From Akkermansiaceae bacterium UBA5020 (GTDB lineage Bacteria > Verrucomicrobiota > Verrucomicrobiia > Verrucomicrobiales > DEV007): 21,147 nt of DNA. Both the position numbers and the translations under genes were made by a program. The first letter of the stretch is position 1; every line of letters begins with the position of its first letter. The notes beneath the pieces are model-generated. The model was not told where the DNA came from, searched no databases, and saw only the letters and a list, made by a program, of their open reading frames with translations. Positions 15,627 to 21,147 of this stretch are shown in pieces. Location: positions 8,375 to 29,521 of the forward strand of contig DGXY01000119.1 in assembly GCA_002396885.1 (NCBI GenBank). The letters run 5' to 3'.

Positions 15627-16292
15627 ATGTCGGAAAAAATCCAGAGTGCGAACGAAGAGGACCTGAAGCGACTCCGCCGCATGCTCGGCAAGGTCGCGGG
15701 TCACGACATCGAGGCGGTAAAAAGACGACTCGAGCGCAGCGCCAAACCGCGTCCCGGCAGCGAGGAGATCCGCGTTCTCGACATCGCCTGCGGCGACTGC
15801 CGCGAAGCCGAAGTGCTGGGGGATTTTGTCGCGGAGCTCAAAGGCGCACCCGAGGCGGCGGTGAAGTTGACCGGGATCGACGTGCGCGCCCGCGAGATCG
15901 CGGACGCCGCGAGGAGATTCGGCAAATACCAAGGACCGTGCGAGGAGCGGGGGCGGCGCGAATTCGAGTTTCTCTCCGGCGACGCGACCAAACTCAAGGA
16001 CCACGCCGAGATGGGCGAGGAGTTCGACCTCGTTTTCCTTCGCCACCAGAACTATTGGAACGGCGCGCGCGACTGGGAGGAGATCTTCGACCAGGCGCTC
16101 GACAAAGTGGGCGAGGACGGACGCCTTGTCATCACGAGCTACTTCGACAAGGAACACGCCCTCGCCCTTGATGCGATCCAGAAGCTGGGTGGCGAGCTCA
16201 TCCGGAGCGAGTTCAACGAGGAAACCCGCGAGCTTGTCACCCCGGGCAAATCGATGGACCGCCACGTCGCGATCTTCCGGAAGAAGAAGTGA
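15627..16292 (+). CDS. Class I SAM-dependent methyltransferase
   Basis: A 221-residue soluble protein with a Rossmann-type methyltransferase core. Motif I is VLDIACGDCREAEVL (50-64), followed by the acidic residue of GIDV (Asp85), FLSGDATKL (115-123) for adenine binding, and FDLVFLRHQNYWNG (133-146) as motif IV. The substrate is not predictable. The start at 15627 lies 10 bp after the DUF3500 stop; reading in from further upstream would overlap that gene in another frame and add implausible Arg/Ser-rich sequence. It is unrelated in sequence detail to the ArsR-fused methyltransferase at 932-1885. The following gap (16293-16415) separates it from the next gene. Confidence 0.85.
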   Translation: MSEKIQSANEEDLKRLRRMLGKVAGHDIEAVKRRLERSAKPRPGSEEIRVLDIACGDCREAEVLGDFVAELKGAPEAAVKLTGIDVRAREIADAARRFGKYQGPCEERGRREFEFLSGDATKLKDHAEMGEEFDLVFLRHQNYWNGARDWEEIFDQALDKVGEDGRLVITSYFDKEHALALDAIQKLGGELIRSEFNEETRELVTPGKSMDRHVAIFRKKK

Positions 16293-16325
16293 CGGAGTGG
16301 GGCAGGATCTCCAGATCCCGGCAAT

Positions 16326-16341
16326 TGGCACAGATATCGCT
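16326..16341 (+). promoter_or_regulatory. Possible sigma-54 type promoter
   Basis: TGGCAC at 16326-16331 and GC at 16339-16340 give the GG-N10-GC spacing of a -24/-12 promoter. The -24 element is a full match; the -12 element (TCGCT) has one mismatch to TTGC(A/T). It would start transcription near 16352, about 64 bp before the gene at 16416. One match in a GC-rich window can arise by chance, and no sigma-54 activator with an AAA+ domain is encoded in the window. Confidence 0.28.
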
Positions 16342-16415
16342 TGTGAAATTCGGCGCCTCGTTTACCTCGAAATCGCATTCGCGCACCCTGCCTCAACTTA
16401 CAATCCAAGATTTCC

Positions 16416-16934
16416 ATGCTGAAAAACACCGTTCTCGCCGCCCTCTTCACGATCTCCACCGCGGCCGCCTACGCGGACACGACGATTGCCTACCCTACCG
16501 CCGATGCGGCGAGCTTCACCATCACCGTTCCTGATGACTGGGAGCTCACTCCTGCCGAGGTCGAGGAAGACTACTTCCTCGTCTCGAGTCCGAGCTCCGT
16601 GGAACTCTGGTTCCGCGCCATGGAAATCACCGACGGCGACGAAGCCGCCGCGGTCGTTGAAGAGGCGATGACCTCGGGAGCCGAATGGCTCGCCGAGTAT
16701 TACGAAGGGGTCGAACTCGATGAACCGACCGAAGGCGAACGCGACGGCATGCCCTTCATCTCCGTGTCCGGCAAGGGCGTGGCGAACGAAGGTGGTGAAG
16801 CCGTCGTCTTCACGATCGCTTTCCTTTTCCTGAAAAACGGCTCGATGGCGGAATTCTGGGGCATCCTCCCCGTCGGCGACGACGAGGGCCGGGCCGCCGC
16901 CCAGGCCGTCCTCGACACCTTCGAGGCCAAGTGA
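16416..16934 (+). CDS. Small exported protein of unknown function
   Basis: A 172-residue protein that I do not recognise. A signal peptide (about 1-20, ending AAAYAD) precedes a small acidic alpha/beta domain. FTITVPDDWELTPAEVEEDYFLVSSP (33-58) resembles the start of PsbP- or Mog1-like folds, in which a short protein begins with an 'I.VP.DWE' strand-turn. The pattern is compatible with that fold class, but I cannot assign a family with confidence. The mature protein has no cysteine and is rich in Glu and Asp. It stands alone, 123 bp after the methyltransferase gene, with a possible sigma-54 promoter upstream. Confidence 0.75.
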   Translation: MLKNTVLAALFTISTAAAYADTTIAYPTADAASFTITVPDDWELTPAEVEEDYFLVSSPSSVELWFRAMEITDGDEAAAVVEEAMTSGAEWLAEYYEGVELDEPTEGERDGMPFISVSGKGVANEGGEAVVFTIAFLFLKNGSMAEFWGILPVGDDEGRAAAQAVLDTFEAK

Positions 16935-17058
16935 TTCCCCGTTTCCGGGTTCGGGATGACCCGGCCGGGAAAGCCTCATCGCGTCCGTCCGACTGCGGCG
17001 GGCGTTTGATTTTCTCCTTTCTCCCCGTCGCGGAACCAGCTAGCGTCACGGAGAATCG

Positions 17059-17877
17059 ATGACCAATCTCCTCATCGTCGCCGGCGTATTGGTGCTCTCC
17101 TTCGCCCTTCGCACCTCCCACCTGCGCGTCATCCGCAAGGCGGGAGCGCTGGGCGTTCTCGGCGCGACCTTCCTCGCCTTTTACTTTTTCACCGACAGCG
17201 TCGCGATCGGCGTTGTCGGGGGGCTGCTCTGGTTCCTCCTGCCGTGGGTCGAACTCCTTACCCGGATCCGGCGGCTCCGCCTGCCCATTGGGAAGGTCCT
17301 GGAGCGCGAGGCGCCTCCGGGACACACGCGCTTCCCCGAGTTGACGGAGCTCACCGACGAGATCGAGGCCGAGGGTTTCGAGTATGCCGCCGACACCGGT
17401 TGGGACTGGGATGGCATGCACCAGTTTTACCGGCTCTTCTATCATGCCGCATCCCGCGAGCAGGCCGCGATCTGTCTGACGGAGCAGGATGGCATGTCCT
17501 GGGCCGCCCTTACCCTCACCTCGCGCCATCCGCGCGGCACGACCTACCGAACTTCGAACCTGCCCTTCAGCAGTCCGATGAAAACCGCGCCTGAGGTGAG
17601 TCTGCGTCAGGCGCCCGATTGTGACTCCTTCGCCGCGTTGCTGGAAGAGCACCGCTATTGGATGAACGGCCTCGCCCTCGAGCCCGAGGATCTCGTCGCC
17701 GAGGATCCCGAGCAACTCGCCGGTCTCATCGAGCAGGAAACCGGCCGTCAGATCAAACACAACCTCGAATCCGGCCTCATCAAACCCGGCGAAACCGCCG
17801 GCACTTTCCGCTATTCCTGGCGAGGTCTCGTCTATCTCTACTGCCAGCTCGTGAAGGATATGGTGCGGATGAGTTGA
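17059..17877 (+). CDS. Membrane-anchored protein of unknown function
   Basis: A 272-residue protein that I do not recognise. Hydrophobic segments at about 3-18, 28-45 and 47-68 anchor the N-terminus. After that lies a soluble region of about 200 residues with GDTGWDWDGMH-like aromatic motifs (WDWDGMHQFYRLFYH, 115-129), LTEQDGMSWAALTLTS (140-155) and a helical C-terminus ending LVYLYCQLVKDMVRMS. Unlike most genes in the window, it has a plausible Shine-Dalgarno sequence (ACGGAGAA) five to six bases before the ATG. It is the last intact plus-strand gene before the rearranged toxin-antitoxin patch. Confidence 0.78.
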   Translation: MTNLLIVAGVLVLSFALRTSHLRVIRKAGALGVLGATFLAFYFFTDSVAIGVVGGLLWFLLPWVELLTRIRRLRLPIGKVLEREAPPGHTRFPELTELTDEIEAEGFEYAADTGWDWDGMHQFYRLFYHAASREQAAICLTEQDGMSWAALTLTSRHPRGTTYRTSNLPFSSPMKTAPEVSLRQAPDCDSFAALLEEHRYWMNGLALEPEDLVAEDPEQLAGLIEQETGRQIKHNLESGLIKPGETAGTFRYSWRGLVYLYCQLVKDMVRMS

Positions 17878-17902
17878 GGGTGGGCAAGCGTCACGGGTCA
17901 CG

Positions 17903-18082
17903 GGTTCGATCTCCGATCTCATCACTCTCGATTCCGGGATTCTCGGCGGAACTCCGGTGTTCCGGTGCGGGCCCTGGTCCAATGCCTGGAGTCGAACGAC
18001 ACCTTGGATGAGTTCCTCGAGTGCTTCCCGACGGTCACCCGCGAGGTAGCCCGCCGACTCGCGGGAGTGGAGAGTCAAAATC
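17903..18082 (+). pseudogene. Broken DUF433 family antitoxin gene
   Basis: DUF433 proteins are usually antitoxins of PIN-like (DUF5615) toxins. In one frame this region reads SDLITLDSGILGGTPVFR up to 17965. In the next frame it continues VPVRALVQCLESNDTLDEFL and ECFPTVTREVARRLAG from 17959 to about 18071. Joined with the usual GTR in between, this is a nearly complete DUF433 domain (family core ...ILGGTPVFRGTRVPV...). The frameshift sits at GTGTTCCGG (17957-17965), where PVFRG and RVPVR coding sequences would both contain that 9-mer. A 16-nt loss between two such copies explains the break exactly. No in-frame start codon is visible upstream, and no toxin gene follows; the reading frame runs into the deoC-like repeat. 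Confidence 0.75.
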
Positions 18083-18108
18083 GGAGCGTGAGAAATGAAC
18101 TCCTTACC

Positions 18109-18323
18109 GATGTTCGAACCCCACCGAAGGTCCCTCGACGCCCGTCGGAGCCGTCGCCGCTACCGCTACCGCTTCCGCGTTCACCGCCGCGCCAGTGCAA
18201 AACAACCCTTCCACCCCGCGCTTTCCCCTCCAACACAACACTCCAACATCCCGTTCCCCCCGTCGACGAGGTCGGGGGCGAGGCGAGGACACGAAGGGGA
18301 AGGTTTCGCAACTCTGCCGCAAG
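18109..18323 (+). pseudogene. Deleted copy of the deoC leader and 5' coding region
   Basis: This stretch is a rearranged duplicate of 18839-19191. The match includes a 59-bp identical block (18169-18227 versus 18894-18952), then deoC codons 2-19 (43 of 45 bases in the compared part) and deoC codons 53-65 (33 of 37 bases). Differences are a 12-bp expansion of CCGCTA-like units near 18150-18169 and a 56-bp deletion between two GCGCTTTCCC copies that removes the start codon. There is also a 13-bp insertion next to CTCCAAC, and a deletion of about 100 bp after codon 19 that shifts the frame. It cannot encode an aldolase. It forms the left flank of the hicBA pair, with intact deoC on the right. 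Confidence 0.8.
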
Positions 18324-18346
18324 CCCTCCAATTCCGGTGAAAATTC

Positions 18347-18562
18347 TCACAGGGACCCGACAAAGTCTTCAAGCGGCACGTCGGCCTGTTCGAGGAGGCC
18401 CCGCAAGGTTCCTGGTTTGATCGGCTTGTGCATGGGGACGACGACGGTTCGTTCCGCTTTGCGCATCACATGGTGTGAACCCGTCTGACGAAGACTCTCG
18501 AAACCGAGGCGACGCAGCGCCTTGACCGCCTCGCTGCCATGGATGTCCCGCGGTGTCTTCAC
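18347..18562 (-). CDS. hicA: HicA-type mRNA interferase toxin
   Basis: A 71-residue protein of the HicA (YcfA-like) family, which has a double-stranded-RNA-binding fold and cleaves mRNA. The pattern is canonical: KALRRLGFESLRQTGSHHVMRK with the catalytic histidine in GSHH (30-31), then VVVPMHKPIKPGTLRGLLEQADVPLEDF. The best start is GTG at 18562-18560, giving KTPRDIHGSEAVKALRRLGF; no upstream in-frame ATG fits. It is 11 bp downstream of hicB on the minus strand. The antitoxin-first order differs from the classical hicA-hicB order but is common for short HicB partners. The gene appears intact and could be active. Confidence 0.88.
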   Translation of the reverse strand: MKTPRDIHGSEAVKALRRLGFESLRQTGSHHVMRKAERTVVVPMHKPIKPGTLRGLLEQADVPLEDFVGSL

Positions 18563-18573
18563 GGGTGGGAAGT

Positions 18574-18798
18574 TCAGGCGACCAACAAAACCGGGTCTTC
18601 CGCAAAGTGGATCTTGACCCTCGCCGGCACTTCTGCCGGATCAAAAAAACCGCTCACGGCATCGGTGATCATTTCCTGCAATTCACCGAGAGTGTCTCCT
18701 TGGGTCGTAATTCCCCCGCCCCGGGGATCATCCCACCGGGCAATAAAACCGCCGGTTTCGGGACAAGTCTCCACGGTGAAGGTGATCTCCTCTTGCAT
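18574..18798 (-). CDS. hicB: HicB-type short antitoxin
   Basis: A 74-residue protein of the short HicB type that would neutralise the adjacent HicA toxin. The sequence shows the RNase-H-like partial fold, with ITFTVETCPETGGFIARWDD, then GGITTQGDTLGELQEMITDAV and a short tail. It has no C-terminal DNA-binding domain. Start was chosen at ATG 18798-18796 (MQEEITFTV) because the fold begins there. An open frame continues upstream to 18939, but that part is the reverse complement of the deoC-leader repeat and is not typical of the family. Same-strand hicA follows after 11 bp. The promoter should lie in 18799-18996, shared with deoC, which is divergent. Confidence 0.85.
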   Translation of the reverse strand: MQEEITFTVETCPETGGFIARWDDPRGGGITTQGDTLGELQEMITDAVSGFFDPAEVPARVKIHFAEDPVLLVA

Positions 18799-18838
18799 GC
18801 CCAAGGGTAGCGCTCGAAGAAGGTTTCCGCAAGGCGGG

Positions 18839-19191
18839 CGATGGTCCGAAGGGCTCACCGCCGAAGGTGCCTCGACGCCCGTCGGAAGCGTCTCCGCTTC
18901 CGCGTTCACCGCCGCGCCAGTGCAAAACAACCCTTCCACCCCGCGCTTTCCCGTTTACCAGCCGCCCCTTTCCATCGACAATCCCGCATCATCGCCATGC
19001 GCTTTCCCCTCCAACATCCCGTTCCCCCCGTCGACCAGGTCGGGGTCGAGGCGCGGGCGGCGTTTTTCACGAAACGTTCGCTCAAGAACGATGCGAAACG
19101 CGCCGGTCTCCGGCTTGCGGTCTCGATGATGGACCTCACCACGCTGGAGGGTGCGGACACAAAGGGCAAGGTCTCGCAGCTCTGCCGCAAG
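18839..19191. repeat. Right copy of direct repeat shared with 18109-18323
   Basis: The intact member of a direct-repeat pair that flanks hicBA. It spans the 158-bp deoC leader and the first 65 codons of deoC. Within it, GCGCTTTCCC occurs twice (18943-18952 and 18999-19008); the second copy overlaps the G of the deoC start codon. In the left copy the 56 bp between these 10-mers are missing, as expected from recombination or slippage between them. The leader part (18861-18952) may also be a repeat family of its own, which only a genome-wide search could show. Confidence 0.75.
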
Positions 19192-19896
19192 GCGCGGCAA
19201 CCCATGCCGGCCCGCTACGGCTGTCCGCCCTGCGGCGCGGTCTGCGTCTACCCGAACCTCGTCGCTCATGCGGTAAAGGAGCTCGAAGGCAGCGGCATCC
19301 CCGTGGCCTCGGTCGCGACAGGGTTTCCCAGCGGACAATACCCTCTCGAGTTGCGGCTCGCCGATACCCGCCATGCCGTCGGCGAAGGAGCCGCAGAGAT
19401 CGACATGGTCATCAGCCGGGGAGCCTTCCTCGAAGGGGATTTTGTCAGGGTCTCCGACGAGATCGCCGCGGTGAAGGAGGCCTGCGGCGAGGCGCACCTG
19501 AAGGTGATCTTCGAGACCGGCGAACTCCAGACCTACGACCACGTCCGTTTCGTCAGCCAGCTCGCGATCGAGGCGGGAGCCGATTTCATCAAGACATCGA
19601 CCGGCAAGGTCGCCCCCGCCGCGACCCTCGCGGTGACGCTCGTGCTGGTCGAGACGGTGCGCGATCATTACCTCGCCACCGGAAAGCGCATCGGCGTGAA
19701 ACCTGCGGGCGGCATCCGCACGGCGAAGGAGGCCCTGCAATACCTCGTGATGGTGAAGGAGACGGCCGGCGACGACTGGCTCACGCCGGACCTCTTCCGC
19801 TTCGGGGCCAGCTCGCTGCTCCTCGACGTGGAGATGCAGATCGCGCGGATGGAGGAAGGGCGGTATCAGAGCGCGGAGTATTTTGCGAAGGGATGA
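18997..19896 (+). CDS. deoC: Deoxyribose-phosphate aldolase
   Basis: Cleaves 2-deoxyribose-5-phosphate to acetaldehyde and glyceraldehyde-3-phosphate (EC 4.1.2.4), the last step in using deoxynucleosides. The 299-residue protein has the class I aldolase TIM-barrel features. These are MMDLTTLEG (44-52), CVYPNLV, SVATGFPSGQ (105-114), EIDMVISRGAF with Asp136, Schiff-base Lys199 in DFIKTSTGK, and Lys235 in GVKPAGGIRTA. The N-terminal extension (VEARAAFFTKRSLKNDAK) is typical of the longer DeoC subgroup. The start at 18997 is the only ATG that fits. The gene is divergent from hicBA and is followed 227 bp later by an aldehyde dehydrogenase gene that may use its acetaldehyde. Confidence 0.95.
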   Translation: MRFPLQHPVPPVDQVGVEARAAFFTKRSLKNDAKRAGLRLAVSMMDLTTLEGADTKGKVSQLCRKARQPMPARYGCPPCGAVCVYPNLVAHAVKELEGSGIPVASVATGFPSGQYPLELRLADTRHAVGEGAAEIDMVISRGAFLEGDFVRVSDEIAAVKEACGEAHLKVIFETGELQTYDHVRFVSQLAIEAGADFIKTSTGKVAPAATLAVTLVLVETVRDHYLATGKRIGVKPAGGIRTAKEALQYLVMVKETAGDDWLTPDLFRFGASSLLLDVEMQIARMEEGRYQSAEYFAKG

Positions 19897-19925
19897 ATGG
19901 TTTTCGAGGCATTGGAGGGATTTAA

Positions 19926-20019
19926 ACCACGGATGGACACGGATTCACACGGATGGCCCGCAAGAAGGCAGTCAACGGTTGCTGGTTTGGATCCGTGCTC
20001 ATCCGTGTCCATCCGTGGT
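19926..20019. repeat. Large inverted repeat of ACACGGAT-type units
   Basis: Arms 19926-19954 and 19991-20019 (29 bases each) are complementary at 26 positions, with an uninterrupted 19-bp outer stem and a 36-base loop. Each arm holds three ACGGAT units spaced about ten bases apart. Units of this kind occur in intergenic DNA of several unrelated bacterial groups as dispersed palindromic repeats of unknown role. The arms could form a strong hairpin or cruciform between deoC and the aldehyde dehydrogenase gene. No T-run follows. Confidence 0.85.
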
Positions 20020-20042
20020 CAAAACCTCTTTCGGAATTCGCG

Positions 20043-20129
20043 TTTCATTCCACTTCATTCGCGTTGGATGAATGCTCGGACCCGCTTCGCGAACGCGAAT
20101 GAACGCGAATGTTTTGGAATGGAATGAAA
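20043..20129. repeat. Inverted repeat of ATTCGCGTT units overlapping the next start codon
   Basis: TTTCATTCCA (20043-20052) is complementary to TGGAATGAAA (20120-20129), and CATTCGCGTT (20056-20065) is complementary to AACGCGAATG at 20092-20101 and again at 20102-20111. An additional ATTCGCGTT unit lies at 20036-20044. The start codon of the aldehyde dehydrogenase (20124) lies inside the right outer arm, so folding would bury the start. This is a second palindromic repeat family, different in sequence from the one at 19926-20019. Confidence 0.78.
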
Positions 20130-21147
20130 GGCAAAAACCCCACCCCCGACCTCACCTTCGCCGCGGCGCTCGATTACGCTCCGTCGCCGGAGACCTTTCC
20201 GGTGACGCTCAAGAAGCGCTACGAGCTCTTCATCGACGGCAAGTTCGTCGCGCCGAAGACGGGCAAATTCTTCGCCTCGGTCAATCCCGCGACGGGCAGG
20301 CGGCACACCCTGATCGCCGAGGCGGGCAAGGCCGACCTCGATGCGGCGGTGAAAAGCGCGCGCCGCGCCTTCGAAAAGACGTGGGGTCCGATGAATCCGT
20401 CGGAGCGCGGCAAATACCTCTTCCGCATCGCGCGGCTTCTCCAGGAAAAGGCGCGCGAGCTCGCCGTACTCGAGACGATTGACGGCGGCAAGCCGATCCG
20501 CGAGAGCCGCGATTTCGACCTGCCTCTCGTCGCGGCGCATTTTTTCCATCACGCCGGCTGGGCCGACAAGCTCGAATACGCCTTCCCCGGCCGGAAGCCC
20601 GCTCCGCTCGGCGTCGCGGCGCAGGTGATCCCGTGGAATTTTCCGCTCCTCATGGCTGCATGGAAAATCGCCCCGGCGCTGGCCTGCGGGAACACGGTGG
20701 TGCTGAAGCCGGCCGAGACCACCTCGGTCACGGCCCTGCATCTCGCGGAGATTTTCCAGGAGGCGGGCCTGCCTCCGGGCGTGGTCAACATCGTCACCGG
20801 TTCGGGCGAAACGGGCGCAGCCCTTGTGGCGCACGCGGGGGTCGACAAGGTCGCTTTCACTGGCTCGACTGAGGTCGGCAAACGCATCGCCGCGACCGTC
20901 GCGGGAACGAAAAAGCGGCTCACTCTCGAACTCGGCGGCAAGGCGGCGAACCTCGTCTTCGCTGATGCGCCGCTCGATGAAGCGGTCGAGGGGGTCATCA
21001 ACGGGATCTATTTCAACCAAGGCCAAGTCTGCTGCGCGGGGAGCCGGCTCCTCGTGCAGGAGTCGATCCACGATGACTTCGTCGCCCGCCTCGGCCGCCG
21101 CCTCCGCACCCTTCGCGTCGGGGATCCGCTCGACAAGAACACCGACG
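20124..21147 (+). CDS. NAD(P)-dependent aldehyde dehydrogenase, C-terminus cut by window edge
   Basis: Oxidises an aldehyde to the acid. The visible 341 residues cover the N-terminal and most catalytic sequence of a roughly 480-500-residue family. Seen are YELFIDGKFV (33-42), SVNPATG, VIPWNFPLLMAAWKIAPALACGN (168-190, with Asn172), VLKPAE (193-198), FTGSTEVGK (245-253) and the general base Glu269 in LELGGK. FNQGQVCCAGSR carries the nucleophile, probably Cys303. The start is ATG 20124, or the in-frame ATG 20109 five codons earlier; a TGA at 20100-20102 closes the frame upstream. The start lies inside an inverted repeat. Position after deoC suggests acetaldehyde as a substrate, which is inference. 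Confidence 0.93.
   Translation, partial: MKGKNPTPDLTFAAALDYAPSPETFPVTLKKRYELFIDGKFVAPKTGKFFASVNPATGRRHTLIAEAGKADLDAAVKSARRAFEKTWGPMNPSERGKYLFRIARLLQEKARELAVLETIDGGKPIRESRDFDLPLVAAHFFHHAGWADKLEYAFPGRKPAPLGVAAQVIPWNFPLLMAAWKIAPALACGNTVVLKPAETTSVTALHLAEIFQEAGLPPGVVNIVTGSGETGAALVAHAGVDKVAFTGSTEVGKRIAATVAGTKKRLTLELGGKAANLVFADAPLDEAVEGVINGIYFNQGQVCCAGSRLLVQESIHDDFVARLGRRLRTLRVGDPLDKNTD

Noticed and set aside
16945..16964. Terminator after the small exported protein gene (CCGGGT/ACCCGG)
   Set aside because: Only a 6-bp stem with an 8-base loop and no T-run; such pairings are frequent in GC-rich DNA.
17965..18420. 151-codon plus-strand open frame as an intact gene
   Set aside because: It begins in the middle of a broken DUF433 domain and then reads through the deoC fragment and antisense to hicA, so it is a chimera of relics.
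18799..18939. N-terminal extension of HicB
   Set aside because: The extra residues come from the reverse complement of the deoC-leader repeat, and the HicB fold starts at 18798. Kept only as a low-level finding about the shared frame.
19883..20127. Short plus-strand open frames in the deoC-aldehyde dehydrogenase gap
   Set aside because: They consist entirely of palindromic repeat sequence and have no protein features.

Overview
This is a GC-rich, densely coding bacterial window with no rRNA, tRNA, CRISPR or insertion sequence that I can see. Gene content suggests Verrucomicrobiota or a close PVC relative. The evidence is a Cys-type secreted sulfatase, a secreted glycine/proline/asparagine-rich TPR protein, an ArsR-methyltransferase regulator divergent from metK, and ACACGGAT-type intergenic repeats. 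This placement is inference from content, not phylogeny. Most start codons lack an obvious Shine-Dalgarno sequence.

Layout. (1) 1-1885: metK (minus strand, cut by the window edge) is divergent from an ArsR-HTH/SAM-methyltransferase fusion, with only 47 bp between the two starts. (2) 1953-4967: a two-component module of a multi-pass membrane PAS histidine kinase, a FixJ/LuxR-type response regulator and a stand-alone receiver. (3) 5013-14453: a same-strand run of eight genes, nearly all exported or membrane-bound: sulfatase, DUF1254/DUF1214 protein, HAD phosphatase, aquaporin Z, DUF502 membrane protein, outer-membrane beta-barrel-like protein, SnoaL-like protein and a low-complexity TPR protein. 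Two junctions are ATGA overlaps. This block is the best candidate for an undescribed envelope system. (4) 14570-17877: a DUF3500 protein, a small class I methyltransferase, a small exported protein and an unrecognised membrane protein. (5) 17878-18996: an unstable patch holding a frameshifted DUF433 antitoxin relic, a deleted copy of the deoC leader and 5' coding region, and a minus-strand hicB-hicA toxin-antitoxin pair lying between that copy and intact deoC. (6) 18997-21147: deoC, two large intergenic inverted repeats, and the start of an aldehyde dehydrogenase gene that is cut by the window edge.

How the parts may work together. The ArsR fusion probably controls the SAM cycle through the shared operator with metK. 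The two-component module lies just upstream of the sulfatase block and may control it, but nothing in the sequence proves this. DeoC makes acetaldehyde and glyceraldehyde-3-phosphate from deoxyribose-5-phosphate, and the following aldehyde dehydrogenase could oxidise the acetaldehyde. The 17.9-19.2 kb patch records repeated short-repeat-mediated rearrangement around toxin-antitoxin genes.
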